This document shows positions 55,053 through 64,000 of a stretch of DNA of 64,000 nucleotides, piece after piece. Made by a program: the position numbers and the translations under genes. How positions within the stretch are numbered: the first letter of the stretch is position 1; the number at the start of each line of letters is the position of its first letter. The stretch is from the NCBI GenBank assembly GCA_004123355.1, contig SCHM01000004.1, positions 7,963,017 to 8,027,016 on the forward strand, in the 5' to 3' direction. The DNA is from Amphirosellinia nigrospora. Its lineage: Eukaryota > Ascomycota > Sordariomycetes > Xylariales > Xylariaceae. The notes beneath the pieces were generated by a model. It was not told the DNA's origin and did no database searches. It saw only the letters and a list, made by a program, of their open reading frames with translations.

Positions 55053-56810
55053 CTAAACAGACTTGTACATCTCGTCAATCTCCTTCGCGTATAACTCCAA
55101 AGTCTGCCTCCTCATTACGGTCCCTTTAGGTGTCTTGGCCATCGGGCGTTCCGGTAACGTGAAAATGATGCGGTCTTTTTGCACGTGCGCCAGTTCGTAG
55201 TACTCCTTGTTGCCGCGCTCGATAGCTGGCCATATGGAAGCGATGAGCACAGCGCGCCGCTCTGGGTCATCCGCCAAGATCGCTTCCTCGGCCAGGATCT
55301 CATCCTGGAGCTCGATCAACAGACCCGGCCGAGGACGGCGCTGTCCGAGCATGACAGCGCTCTTGACCTCGGCATTGCCGCAAACGTAACCCTCCATGGC
55401 CAACGGGTTGATGTTAGATCCCGTCACGAGCACGAAGCAGTCATCGGCGCGACCACGGTACCGCCACAATCCGGGCTTCGTCGGGTGCGGGGAAAACAGG
55501 TCTCCAGACCGGTGCTCCTCACGGTCGGGAAAGACCGAGAAGATGGGTTGTATGTGGTCCGGGCTGACGTTGCGTACGATGACGGCCTCGTATTTGGGGT
55601 CGCCGCCATCCCAGCTGTGACACCGGAAGTCGATGCCAGCATTCGGGTGCGGCATCACGTATTTCCAGATGGAGCGGTCCCAGGGTCCTCCAGTGCGCAA
55701 CGACGCGTACGAAGCCATCTCGGTGGATCCATTCACGTTGAACAGTTTCACGTGCTCAGATACGACGTTGCCATACACGTCGGCTACATCGCCGCCCGTG
55801 TAGAAGATGTACTCGAGGTGGTCTCTGGCGGCCGCGAGCATCTCAGGGTCCTGTGCAATGGCGTGTATGAAGCCAGCTGGTAGAAGCGCGATATCTGGTC
55901 GGGCAGCACGTACACACTCCAGAAAGTGGGGGCGGAAGTGATCTGGCGCGAGGATGCCACCTGGTAGAGGGAAGATGACGACAGTCTGGTTATGCACGGC
56001 ATCGAATAGGGTGGGCATCAGGTTCCCGGCATGGAAGGGCGGCATCATGACCAGAACTCGGTTCCCGTGGTGCAAGACATCCAAGCTCTCGGTGCCTGGG
56101 GGAGGTGTCTCATGTAGGGCTTGCACCCAACTGCTTACCCAATCATGGGTAATGATTATGGGCTTGGGGAGGGAGGTTGTGCCTGACGTATGGAGGACGA
56201 GAAGTGGCTCGTCGCGAGCTGTGACGAAGCGCTTGTCGAATGCATAATGGGGATACTTTGTGCCGAGGAGTTTGGGGATGGAGGGAATATTCATAAGCGG
56301 ACTGCCCTTGTATTTTGCCGTGAGTGTGTCGACAATGGGCGGCGGATCAGCAACAAGGATGGCCTTGACGTTCAGGGCATTGAACAATGCCGCATAACCT
56401 GCCAGAGTATTGCGAGGAGAACATAGAAGAAGCTATGTAATGTCAGGTGAGTGTCAAAGGCATGATGGGCATGCTTGGGAGTTTACCTTGTAGCCAGCTT
56501 TACAACTTGCCAAGACAAGAGCATTCTGCCTGAAGTCGTTGGGTCCGAAGTACACTAGAGTCTCAAAGTTTGAACCCCGACCCAGGTTGTCTTCGAGCCA
56601 CCAGGCGAGGCCGTTGACCACGTTCGCCAGGCCAGCGTATGTGAGCTTTGCGAAGCCATCCGCATATGTATCCGGGTTTCTGGGATACTCCGCATATACA
56701 GCTTGCGGCCTGGTTACAGCTATGCCATCAACGATATGAGGCATCAGTTGCTTCCTGCTCATAACAGGCTTCGGGCCCTTCGGCCCTTCGTCAAAGACTA
56801 AGCAAGCCAT
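55053..56810 (-). CDS. Stand-alone NRPS-like adenylation enzyme (AMP-binding)
   Basis: A 567-aa member of the acyl-adenylate-forming superfamily, which activates a carboxylic acid with ATP. Exons: 56810-56487 and 56432-55053, with a GTAAAC...CATAG intron of 54 nt, phase 0. The ATG at 56,810 (MACLVFDEG) is the first usable one; in-frame sequence further upstream has none before a stop. Core motifs in order: A3 HTSGTTSLPK (about 189-198), A5 NVNGSTE (340-346), HRSGDLF (415-421), A7 YRGRADD (433-439) and the C-terminal catalytic-lysine motif PKGTVMRR (Lys544). It resembles the adenylation domain of fungal NRPS-like A-T-R or A-T-TE proteins but stops cleanly after that domain: no thiolation, reductase or thioesterase domain follows. 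The substrate cannot be read off. It is probably the core or starter-activating enzyme of the neighbouring cluster. Confidence 0.85.
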
Positions 56811-58124
56811 TGGGTTGTTGGGTTTTGAGTTTGCAGTGTAAGGTAAAATAGCAGGGACAGACTTGAAGAAACAGTACAGGGTTCGAGTCGGAGTAGTTGA
56901 CAATGTTCTTGTTGCAGATAGCTGAAGAGGATGAGAGCAGGTTTATATGTTGGGTAAAAGGCACATCCTATGAATTGTGTGCCTTCGTCTTTGAGGCTCT
57001 CTTCCGAACCCTATGGTTATGCTCCTAAGATTAGCTTACTGGCTTTCAGCTTCGTTATCTCTCCCCACCGCTCGTAGACCTGTCGGAGTAGGCACTGCCT
57101 CTTGCGGCCGCAAAAAGCGCCAGAGCTAAGTTCGTCGTGTTTCAAAGACTCTCGCGCCTGCTTTCCTCACCAGAGGAATGAGGATCTAATAGTGCCACCC
57201 ACGCCGTCCGTTAGTTGAAACTCGGTAGACCAGTGTTTCCGTGCGCGTAAGATATTTCTAGACTCCAGCTGCTCCACGGCTTGAGCCGAATGGCGGCGAG
57301 GCGGGCGCTCTCAAGGTGCAGTTGGAAGACTCATGCATTAGTGGAGGCCTGTACTTCTGGGACCCCAAAAATTCACCTGATCCCTCTCAAGCCTCGAGAG
57401 TGTAGTTGCCATTACTGACAATGGTCAGATCTGACCAAACACTCAGGGGTTATAGGCGAAATAATCCCTGACCCACGGACCTTTATGTGAAGATACCTGT
57501 ATTTCATCATGTAATCGGTTTAAAGATAGCTGTTGGGTATTTCAAGCCTCGTTTTACGTCAAAATAAGGAAGCAAACAAGAAGCCATATTAGCTCCTTCG
57601 CAGCACAGCTAGATCCTGAAAGCCGAGATAAGACAACAGAGCACAACAAAATGACAACATTGAAACCAAAGGTTCAACTAGGCGTAACCTTGTCTGACAA
57701 GGCGCACCTCGCCCGCCCCGCATCCTAAAGCTCATTCCAATCACTAAAAGGAATCGTCTAGCTATCTACGGAGCCGAGACTGAAAATTTAGCACCTATAT
57801 TTAAAGTATATTTAGGTTAACACGATCATCCTTCTTCAGAGGTGGCGCTGAATAGTTCCAAATGGCGCCCCGGTTTATGCATGTCGTGGTAACCCTGATA
57901 GACCGATAAAAACGGTGAGAAGGATCCCGTTCCTATTACGGTACTGAAACGGTGCAGAGCATTATGTCAGCTATATTTGCAGGAAGACCACTTGTGTGTA
58001 AATAAAAAGACTCTGAGTTCATTCGTCGTTACCATGTGCTAGCTTTCATCATTGTTGATCGCCAATCCCTTTTTCCCTTTTTTTATTTTTATTTTTTTAT
58101 TTTTAACCATCTCTCAGTCTCGAC
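56811..58124. promoter_or_regulatory. Divergent intergenic region, likely shared promoter
   Basis: 1.3 kb between the divergently transcribed adenylation gene (minus) and aminotransferase gene (plus). A T-rich tract lies at 58,070-58,103 just before the aminotransferase start. No open frame with family features and no confident factor-binding palindrome were found. The promoter role is inferred only from gene orientation. Confidence 0.45.
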
Positions 58125-59598
58125 ATGATGGATTTTTCCAACGTTTCGCACCAAATGAGCCGCAAGTTGCAACACGTCCTCCCACGATTGCAAGCTCCCA
58201 CCCCACGCCACCGGCCGGCATACCTGTGAATGATCTTTCTACCGCCGAAAACTTCCTCTTGGCGGAGGATATTCTGCCGTTGACAAAGTGTGCCATCGCT
58301 GATTCTTTGGCTCTGAAGGTGGCGGCCTTTCATCCTAGCAGTCATTCCGCCTGGTGTGCTAACCCAAGACCATAGCACCTATTCTATCCATCTGGTTTCG
58401 GGGGAGACCCGGAGCTTCTTAAGGTCTTGGCTGATTTCATCAACACTTATTTCAAGCCGGTCAGCTCTGTGCAGCCCAATCAGATAATTACAACCTCTGG
58501 GGCGGGAATGCACTGGGCGGGCTATTGTCTGCCATATGCGACCCTGGGGATGAGGTCCTAGCCATCGGCCCATGCTGGGGTATGCATAGCCGTTTCAGAA
58601 TGTCCTTACTGTCTAGCCTGTACTGACTGGATTCTTTTCGATAGAGGGATTCGCGCATATTTCACCATGGGCGCCGATGTGAAGACCATCACGGTTGCTC
58701 CGTTGTGTCTCGAGAGAGCGACGCAAATGGACATCGTGGAAGCTGTCAAAGCCACATACGAAGCTTCTCGTGCCAAAGAGCGTATTAGAGCTGTCGTGCT
58801 GACGAACCCCATCAATCCTCTGGGGACATGCTATTCTGAGGACGTTCTACGCAGAATACTGGAGTTTTGCGATGCTCGCGGTATGCATCTAGTCTCCGAC
58901 GAGGCCTATGCCACGTCCGCACTCGGCAGAGCCGATGAGTGCTCTCAACCATTTATCTCGGTGCTAGCGCTGAAAGGCGACGATGCCACAAAAGGCGTTA
59001 CGTGGCCGTCGCGGAAAGTCCACGTCATCTGGACCATGAGCAAAGACTTTGGGTGCGGCGGCCTTAGAATGGTAACACGCCTAACCCCCGCGGATACTGA
59101 TGCTGGGTCTGACACTGCTAGGGCTGTATTATATCTCAGGCTAATCTAGCTCTCCGCCTGGGCTCGGGTCTAGCGACTTATTGGCAGACATCATCTCTAG
59201 CCAGCGTCGTAGCTACATCCCTGCTTGGCTCTGTCGCACTTCCAGACTTGATGCAGAAGAACTCCAAGAGACTGGGTGCCGCCTATCGCCAAATGACTGA
59301 TGGGTTGGCAAACCTTGGTATCAAGTTCATTCCGGCGAATTACGGGTTGTTTGTCTTTGCCAAGGTTGGTTCACACTGTCGGACTGAGGCAGATGAAGAC
59401 AACATGATGGCGCAACTTGCCGAGAGGGGGTTGATTGTGGCGCCAGGGCGCAAGTTCTCATGCGGCAAGAATGAACACGGCTGGGCTCGCATCACCTTTG
59501 CAGTCACTGCGGCAAAGGTTGAGAATGCTTTGGACGTGTTGGGGCGTATCTCGCCGTGTAGACTTCGGATGAGGTTGGGTTGTGGACGAGATAGTTGA
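58125..59598 (+). CDS. ACC-synthase-like PLP-dependent aminotransferase, two apparent frame breaks
   Basis: Fold-type I PLP enzyme of the 1-aminocyclopropane-1-carboxylate synthase-like group, common in fungal metabolite clusters. Exons: 58125-58318, 58376-58579, 58647-59071 and 59122-59598, with 57-, 67- and 50-nt introns (branch sites GCTAAC and TACTGAC in the first two). Landmarks: NDLSTAENFLL, FYPSGFGGDPELL, NPINPLGTCY (Asn for PLP), SDEAYA (Asp/Tyr) and the PLP lysine in MSKDFGCGGLRM. Expected length is about 433 aa. Two single bases appear to be missing. One lies between the N-terminal segment (MSRKLQHVLPRL) and STAEN, near 58,205-58,225; the STAEN frame has no ATG upstream. The other lies in the glycine-rich stretch near 58,503-58,510, where the downstream frame gives GGLLSAICDPGDEVLAIGP. 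The rest is intact, so this is either a very young pseudogene or a functional gene with indel errors. Confidence 0.8.
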
Positions 59599-60085
59599 CC
59601 TAGTAAGATAGAGTGGTATAAATCGTATGGAATCTGCTGTCAAAGCGGATGAGGGCAGATGAATCAATAGAAAGGGTGATCTGTAAGTAAGCCCCGCTTC
59701 TGCTGCTGAAAGATGTGACGCGCCACCGAGCACCCTTACCTACAGTAAGTACTTACTTACCTATGCCATTGTTTACATGCACCTAACTTACAGTTAAAGG
59801 TAAGTACTTTACCAATATTGAAGCAACCATCAATCATCAGATACACAGGTAGATATTTGCGTAACACGATTTTCGTAATAAAATCATTCAATGACTTCAG
59901 ATCAAGTTCATCTCGCCAAAATCTCTTAGGTTAGACAAGTACAATTCGTTGTCATAACAGACTTGATTGTGACATATATATGGTGGTAATATCTAAATGC
60001 TGGCACATTTTTGAGTGGGGTTTGGGGACTTTTGAAGACAGAAGAGACCAGGTGATGGTCAGGTTAACTGACTCGCAATTAACAA
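59599..60085. other. Short intergenic stretch with TAAGTACTTACC-type palindromes
   Basis: Between convergent genes. Holds clustered short inverted words (GTAAGTACTTAC near 59,745 and GGTAAGTACTTT near 59,800), a class of short palindromic motif also present near 51,010 and 51,575. Confidence 0.5.
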
Positions 60086-60930
60086 CTACATGCGAACTTT
60101 CCTCGCCATGGCAATGATAGTCTCAGCCGTCAGGTCGGCGTCCTCCAACCAAGGCATATGGCTCGTCGGCAGTTCAGCCGTGACCTGAATTCCCGAAACC
60201 GCGATGAACTTTGTCTGGGCCGGAGGATGAACCATTTCATCATCTCTGCACCTGATGTAGGCGATGTGGCCCATGTATGCATCATCCTCAAAAGGAGCAT
60301 ACTGTACGACGCTCTGCATCGGCTTGATAGCCTGGTGTTTCATCTTGGCCGCCCATTTCGAGGCTTCATCCGCCGGCAACTTGTGGAATAGGAGGGGAGT
60401 CGGATCGGGGACGGTCAGAAGCCCCGTGGATTTCTGGTGGGAGCGTGCACGAGTGCGTCAGCATTGCCTAACGTAAACTTGGAGTTAGGGATTCATACGT
60501 CCAGGACAACCCATGGCAGGAGCTCTTCGCCAATGCCCATCAGTCCCAGGGTCGTTACACCGCTGGGGACGCATGGAGAAGCCAAGAACACGAGGGCGAT
60601 GACGCCTCCCTGCTGACCTGCTGCAGAACGGACCGACTTGGCCAAACCTTTGGTACCACAGGCACCATATACACCAGCGAAGGAGTGCATGAGGACAATT
60701 ACCTCCTTGCCCTCCTGAATTAGTGGGAGAAGGACATGGTCATGGACGAAGGTGGCATCGGCCTCAAGATCCGTGTCGCCATGTGGCAGCGAGACGGAAG
60801 GAGGAGACCGACAGACAGTGTCGTAGCCTTTAGAGGCAAGAGCTTGACGGAGGGGCTGATAGTTCTCCGAGTTCTGCCAGGCGCCGGCGATTATGGCGAT
60901 GGTGGGAAGAGTATTCTGTAAGGAAGACAT
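60086..60930 (-). CDS. Alpha/beta-hydrolase fold protein (serine esterase-like)
   Basis: A 259-aa cytosolic hydrolase. Exons: 60930-60499 and 60433-60086, with a phase-0 intron GTATGA...CACCAG of 65 nt. The start ATG gives MSSLQNTLPTIAIIAGAW, where the glycine after the first beta strand is the usual oxyanion-hole region. The nucleophile is Ser83 in VLMHSFAGVYG, a variant of the GxSxG elbow. The catalytic His is probably His236 in PTSHMPWLEDADLTAE. The acid is likely in CRDDEMVHPP. It resembles the small fungal hydrolases annotated as salicylate- or methylketone-type esterases. The real substrate is unknown; in this neighbourhood it may cleave or rearrange an ester intermediate. It is convergent with the aminotransferase gene and divergent from the FSH gene. 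Confidence 0.85.
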
Positions 60931-61647
60931 TTTGGTTGTTCGTTGAACTTGAGATATTGAGGCTCGAGTTGAAGATGCTTCCAATGCTTAGGCTCAAATA
61001 TAGAAGAGTGTAGATGGGAATCAATAGGCATAATACATGGGACGTCAGGCCCAGATTATATAGATACCCAAGGTATGAGGATCGACTCAGACATGTTGCA
61101 GAGCACAGCCTGCACGTTGCATACCTAGGTTCGTCTAATTATGTTTACCATCCTGTACCCTTTATGCCTTTAAGTGATGATCAGCAGCTCAGTATCTGCA
61201 GACTCACTCGGCTTGTATCGTCCTCAAGCTTTGAGCCTTGACTATGGTTCTGATCTGATGCCTTCCAGTAAAAACTGATAGTTTCATGTGCCACACACAG
61301 GCCCATACCTGTGTGTTGCAATTTGGAAATTGTGTGTTGTAATCTAAGTTTATAATTCTTTCACCGCTAAATTTCGAGTTGCATCCGCGTTGGTTGACTA
61401 CAAAGTGTCGGTCCCGATACGCCGGGAGCTGTGCAGTGTAACCCGCGCCTCCTGGCTGCATGCGCCACTGCTATACGCACATTAGGATCAAGTAGGATCT
61501 ATCAATAGCTCTGGCTCTAATTTATAAATTAGGAGCGAACATATGAAAGTTCAAGTGTCTAATCTCGGGGAATCTAGACCTGCACAAATTGACGCACCTC
61601 ACCACCATCTTCCTACCACTGTTTCATTGTCTGCAGCCTAGAGCAAA
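60931..61647. promoter_or_regulatory. Divergent intergenic region between two hydrolase genes
   Basis: 717 bp between the alpha/beta hydrolase (minus) and the FSH hydrolase (plus). A TATATAGAT box lies at about 61,056-61,064. The short frame at 61,204-61,461 has no family features. Shared promoter function is inferred from orientation. Confidence 0.4.
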
Positions 61648-62499
61648 ATGCATTTTCTTTGTTTACATGGCGTTGGCACCAACAGCAAGGTAAGTTCTCG
61701 TCTCATCAGCTGGACTAGCAGACCTCTGACCTTCTTAAATTGGAGATCCTGGAACTTCAAACACGTAAGGCAATCGATCCAACACTCCTTTCCCCCACAC
61801 CCCTCACGAGGCTCCTAACTCCGAGTATCCCTCATCAGTAGCTATTCGACATGCTCTAGGGCCCGACCACAAGTATGACTTTGTTGAGGGTGGATTCGAC
61901 CATCCCATGGAGCCAAGTAAGCTGACGCCCCAAATCCTATCGGCCAGCTGCAGCTAAAGGAGGCGTTCCGAAAAGCTATTGCACCTATTGTGTCCCCAGC
62001 CGACACGTTTCATGCCTATTTCGATCCGAGGTCTGGCCTCAGCATGCTTGAGACGATGAAAAACTTAGAGGATCTTATCGCCGAGGCTGATCCGCCGTAT
62101 GACGCCGTACTTGGCTTCAGCCATGGCTCCAGTCTCGCTGCCACTATGCTGACGCGCCCGGGACGCAACGCCGAGCAGCCCCCGTTTAAATTGGCCATTT
62201 TCTTTTCGGCTGGGATGGCCGCTGATCATGCTGGCTTGACGGATGATGCAATACGGTTGCTGCAAGCCGCAGAGGACCAAAAGCCGATGATCTGCATCCC
62301 CACCGTGCACGTATTTGCGGAGAACGACCTTGTGGCTCCGGGACAAGGTACAATGTTGCGAAATCTTTGTCAGTCCAATGATAATCACTCATCGGTCCAT
62401 CGACTAGGACATCAAATTCCCGGGAGTGCGGACAAGAAGGACCTAGACGCAGCGGTGGCAGCAATTAAAAGCGCGATCAAAGCGGTTGATGGACATTAA
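61648..62499 (+). CDS. FSH-family serine hydrolase (FSH1/LovG-like), one unresolved junction
   Basis: Alpha/beta hydrolase of the FSH1 family; cluster members such as LovG release or edit acyl intermediates. Exons: 61648-61689 (MHFLCLHGVGTNSK), 61746-61764, 61839-61916 and about 61948-62499. The ATG sits in a CAAAATG context. The catalytic Ser is in GFSHGSSLAATM, the Asp in VFAENDLVAPG and the His in HRLGHQIPG. The second exon is only 19 nt. The first three exons are in frame, but the third intron (GTAAGC...GCCAG) leaves the last exon off by one base. Either one base is gained or lost between about 61,905 and 61,970 or my junction is wrong. Expected length is about 230 aa. It lies between the alpha/beta hydrolase and the exporter. 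Confidence 0.78.
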
Positions 62500-63086
62500 A
62501 GGGGAACTTCGTTCAATTGTTCATGTACAGATAGCTTTGATCACATTGGGTCTTCTGGAATTCTCACTACAATATAGTCCCCTGTTTAAGTTAGACACAA
62601 TCAATATGAACGAAACGAACGTGTATTATGCTATTTATGTAATGATTGACGATAAAGAAGTCTCGCGGAGGCGTGGAGTAGTAATCATGTAAATAAAAGT
62701 GAACCAGTGTACTCTCCAGTTGTGATCGCCGTAGATGTATTCAGATGATATAATGTCTAAGAGCTATAACGAGAAAAGCGTTTCTACTGTCCCTTTTTAT
62801 GTTGCCCTGATCCACTTATCCATAGCAAGAAGGATGTTTACGTGTCAGGGGAAGGAGCATGATGGCGAAAGTAACTAGAGATCGTGAAGTTGTCAAATAC
62901 AACTTCCAAGAAAGAAGAAGAAGAACAAATGATAGGAAAGAGCTTGTGGAAATGGTGTAGAGTTCATCTCTTTAAAGACAAGAGGTGTCATGCACCAGGG
63001 CTCGGAATGTGGTCAATCTAACGCAGCATACGAAGGCCCAATAAGAGATATTAAGAACCTTCAACATTCAGAAATTCTTCGAGAAA
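62500..63086. other. Intergenic, nothing recognised
   Basis: Downstream of both the FSH gene and the convergent transporter gene. Includes an AAGAAGAAG-type short purine repeat near 62,910. No gene. Confidence 0.5.
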
Positions 63087-64000
63087 TCAAATGGGATCTG
63101 GGATCATCCTGAATTGGTGTGCCTCGCGTCTGCATTCGGAACACAGCAACTTGGGTACCGCAAATTTCACCATCAGTAAGATTGATGGGAACAATGCCGC
63201 TGTAAACCCCACAACTACCTTGAGTTGTAGTGAAAAGGCTGCAGCGAACACGTTCTTGGCCACCTCTTGCAGCGCAGGCGAAAAGGTGGAAATGGCTTGG
63301 ACGTTCTGTAGGAGTGCATTAAGCTGAGTGGTGCTCAACGGAGGTGTTAGGTGGCCCTTGAGGTAACCGTTGAGCAATGATGAGGCAATTGCGAGGCCAA
63401 TTGCACCACCCTGAGTGACAGTTAGTAAGATAAGCAAAGATTCGGGTTTAGTGGCTAGGCTTACCGTTTGTCGAAACTGGATCATCGCACCCGTTGCGGC
63501 AGCCAAGTCTCGCGGCTCGACACTAGACGGCGTTATGGTGACGAGCGTTCCGAACGTGATGCCAACTCCAAAGCCGGCCAGGATCTCGTATCCGTAGAGG
63601 CTTGCTGGGATATCACGACCAACCGGTTCGCCCGCCAACAGGGCGATGCCGAGCAGTTGGAAAGCCGCTCCTGCGGTAAGAATCCACATCGGTTTTGGGT
63701 AGCGCGCAAAGATGATGTTACTGACTAAGGATCCGACCGGTGCAAGAAGGGCGTAAGGGAGAAGGCGAAGACCCGCATCAAAAGCGGGAAGTGAGTTGAC
63801 TGTTTGAAAGCGCTGGGGAAGATTGATGACCAACATGGTGAAAGGGACACCCAAGAAGAAAGACTGTAACAGCATCCCCACCCATTGGCGGTTGTGGAAG
63901 AAACGAAATGGGAACACCGGTTCAAGAGACCATGTGTCAGCAGTAATGACCCATTCCCAAACAACAAATGCTATCCACAAGAGACCGGAAAGAACAAGGA
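63087..64000 (-). CDS. C-terminal part of a DHA2-type MFS transporter (5' end off the window)
   Basis: The last ~290 residues of a major facilitator of the 14-helix drug:H+ antiporter type, at the plasma membrane or a vesicle membrane. Several hydrophobic helices are visible (from WIAFVVWEW, LLQSFFLGVPF, LLPYALLAPVG, AAFQLLGIALL, AGFGVGITFGTL, GGAIGLAIASSLL and FTAALFPSILLM). The GFGVGITFGTL helix and the ATGAMIQFRQ/GGAIGLA region are characteristic of fungal toxin-efflux members. A 54-nt intron (63,464-63,411) has a GTAAGC donor, CTTACTAAC branch site and CTCAG acceptor. It is a multiple of three and has no stop, so the unspliced frame stays open. Removing it joins FRQT to GGAIGLA, the family-like sequence. 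It probably exports the product of the adjoining cluster. Confidence 0.85.
   Translation of the reverse strand, partial: LVLSGLLWIAFVVWEWVITADTWSLEPVFPFRFFHNRQWVGMLLQSFFLGVPFTMLVINLPQRFQTVNSLPAFDAGLRLLPYALLAPVGSLVSNIIFARYPKPMWILTAGAAFQLLGIALLAGEPVGRDIPASLYGYEILAGFGVGITFGTLVTITPSSVEPRDLAAATGAMIQFRQTVSLATKPESLLILLTVTQGGAIGLAIASSLLNGYLKGHLTPPLSTTQLNALLQNVQAISTFSPALQEVAKNVFAAAFSLQLKVVVGFTAALFPSILLMVKFAVPKLLCSECRREAHQFRMIPDPI

Noticed and set aside
55179-55883. A 234-codon open frame on the plus strand opposite the adenylation gene
   Set aside because: It is antisense to well-conserved adenylation motifs, lacks family features, and its length follows from the codon bias of the real gene.

Overview
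The window reads as nuclear DNA of a filamentous ascomycete (Pezizomycotina). Its genes are broken by short introns (about 50-155 nt) with GTAAGT-like donors, CTAAC/CTGAC-like branch points and YAG acceptors. The protein families are typical fungal ones (AA9 polysaccharide monooxygenase, NRPS-like adenylation enzyme, FSH serine hydrolase, DHA2-type MFS). About 44 kb of repeat sequence has been driven to extreme A+T in the manner of repeat-induced point mutation (RIP). I cannot name the species, nor tell whether the AT block is subtelomeric, pericentromeric or interstitial; no telomere repeat is visible.

Region 1 (1 to about 44,135) is a gene-free AT isochore made of dead repeats. One LTR retrotransposon family with Ty3/Gypsy domain order occurs at least four times plus a solo LTR. 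It is about 6.6-6.7 kb long with LTRs of about 290 bp ending AGTTAC...GTAACT. The copies form a nested stack. A minus-strand copy (13,590-40,882, flanked by TTTAT on both sides) was split by three later insertions: a younger plus-strand copy of the same family (14,227-20,931), a different LTR element (23,451-30,761, flanked by TATTT), and a third plus-strand copy of the family (33,195-39,829). The 3' part of a fourth copy opens the window. A second repeat family (about 6,983-7,873 and 41,822-43,520) is interrupted in its right-hand copy by an 800-bp foldback/MITE-like element that is much less decayed than its surroundings.

Region 2 (44,135-54,000) has normal base composition and few genes: an unrecognised 380-aa protein beside the isochore edge, two solo LTRs of another family with perfect 5-bp target duplications, an AA9 lytic polysaccharide monooxygenase gene with an apparent 4-nt microexon, and a PGAP4-like membrane glycosyltransferase. 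Long stretches between them hold nothing I recognise.

Region 3 (55,053-64,000, continuing off the right edge) packs five enzyme or transporter genes in alternating orientation: a stand-alone NRPS-like adenylation enzyme, an ACC-synthase-like PLP aminotransferase, an alpha/beta hydrolase, an FSH-type serine hydrolase and a DHA2-type MFS exporter. Together they look like part of a secondary-metabolite gene cluster: acid activation, PLP chemistry, one or two hydrolases and export. The product cannot be predicted.

Three host genes (AA9, ACC-synthase-like, FSH) show single-base frame breaks inside otherwise well-preserved coding sequence. These are either young inactivating changes or indel errors in the assembly.
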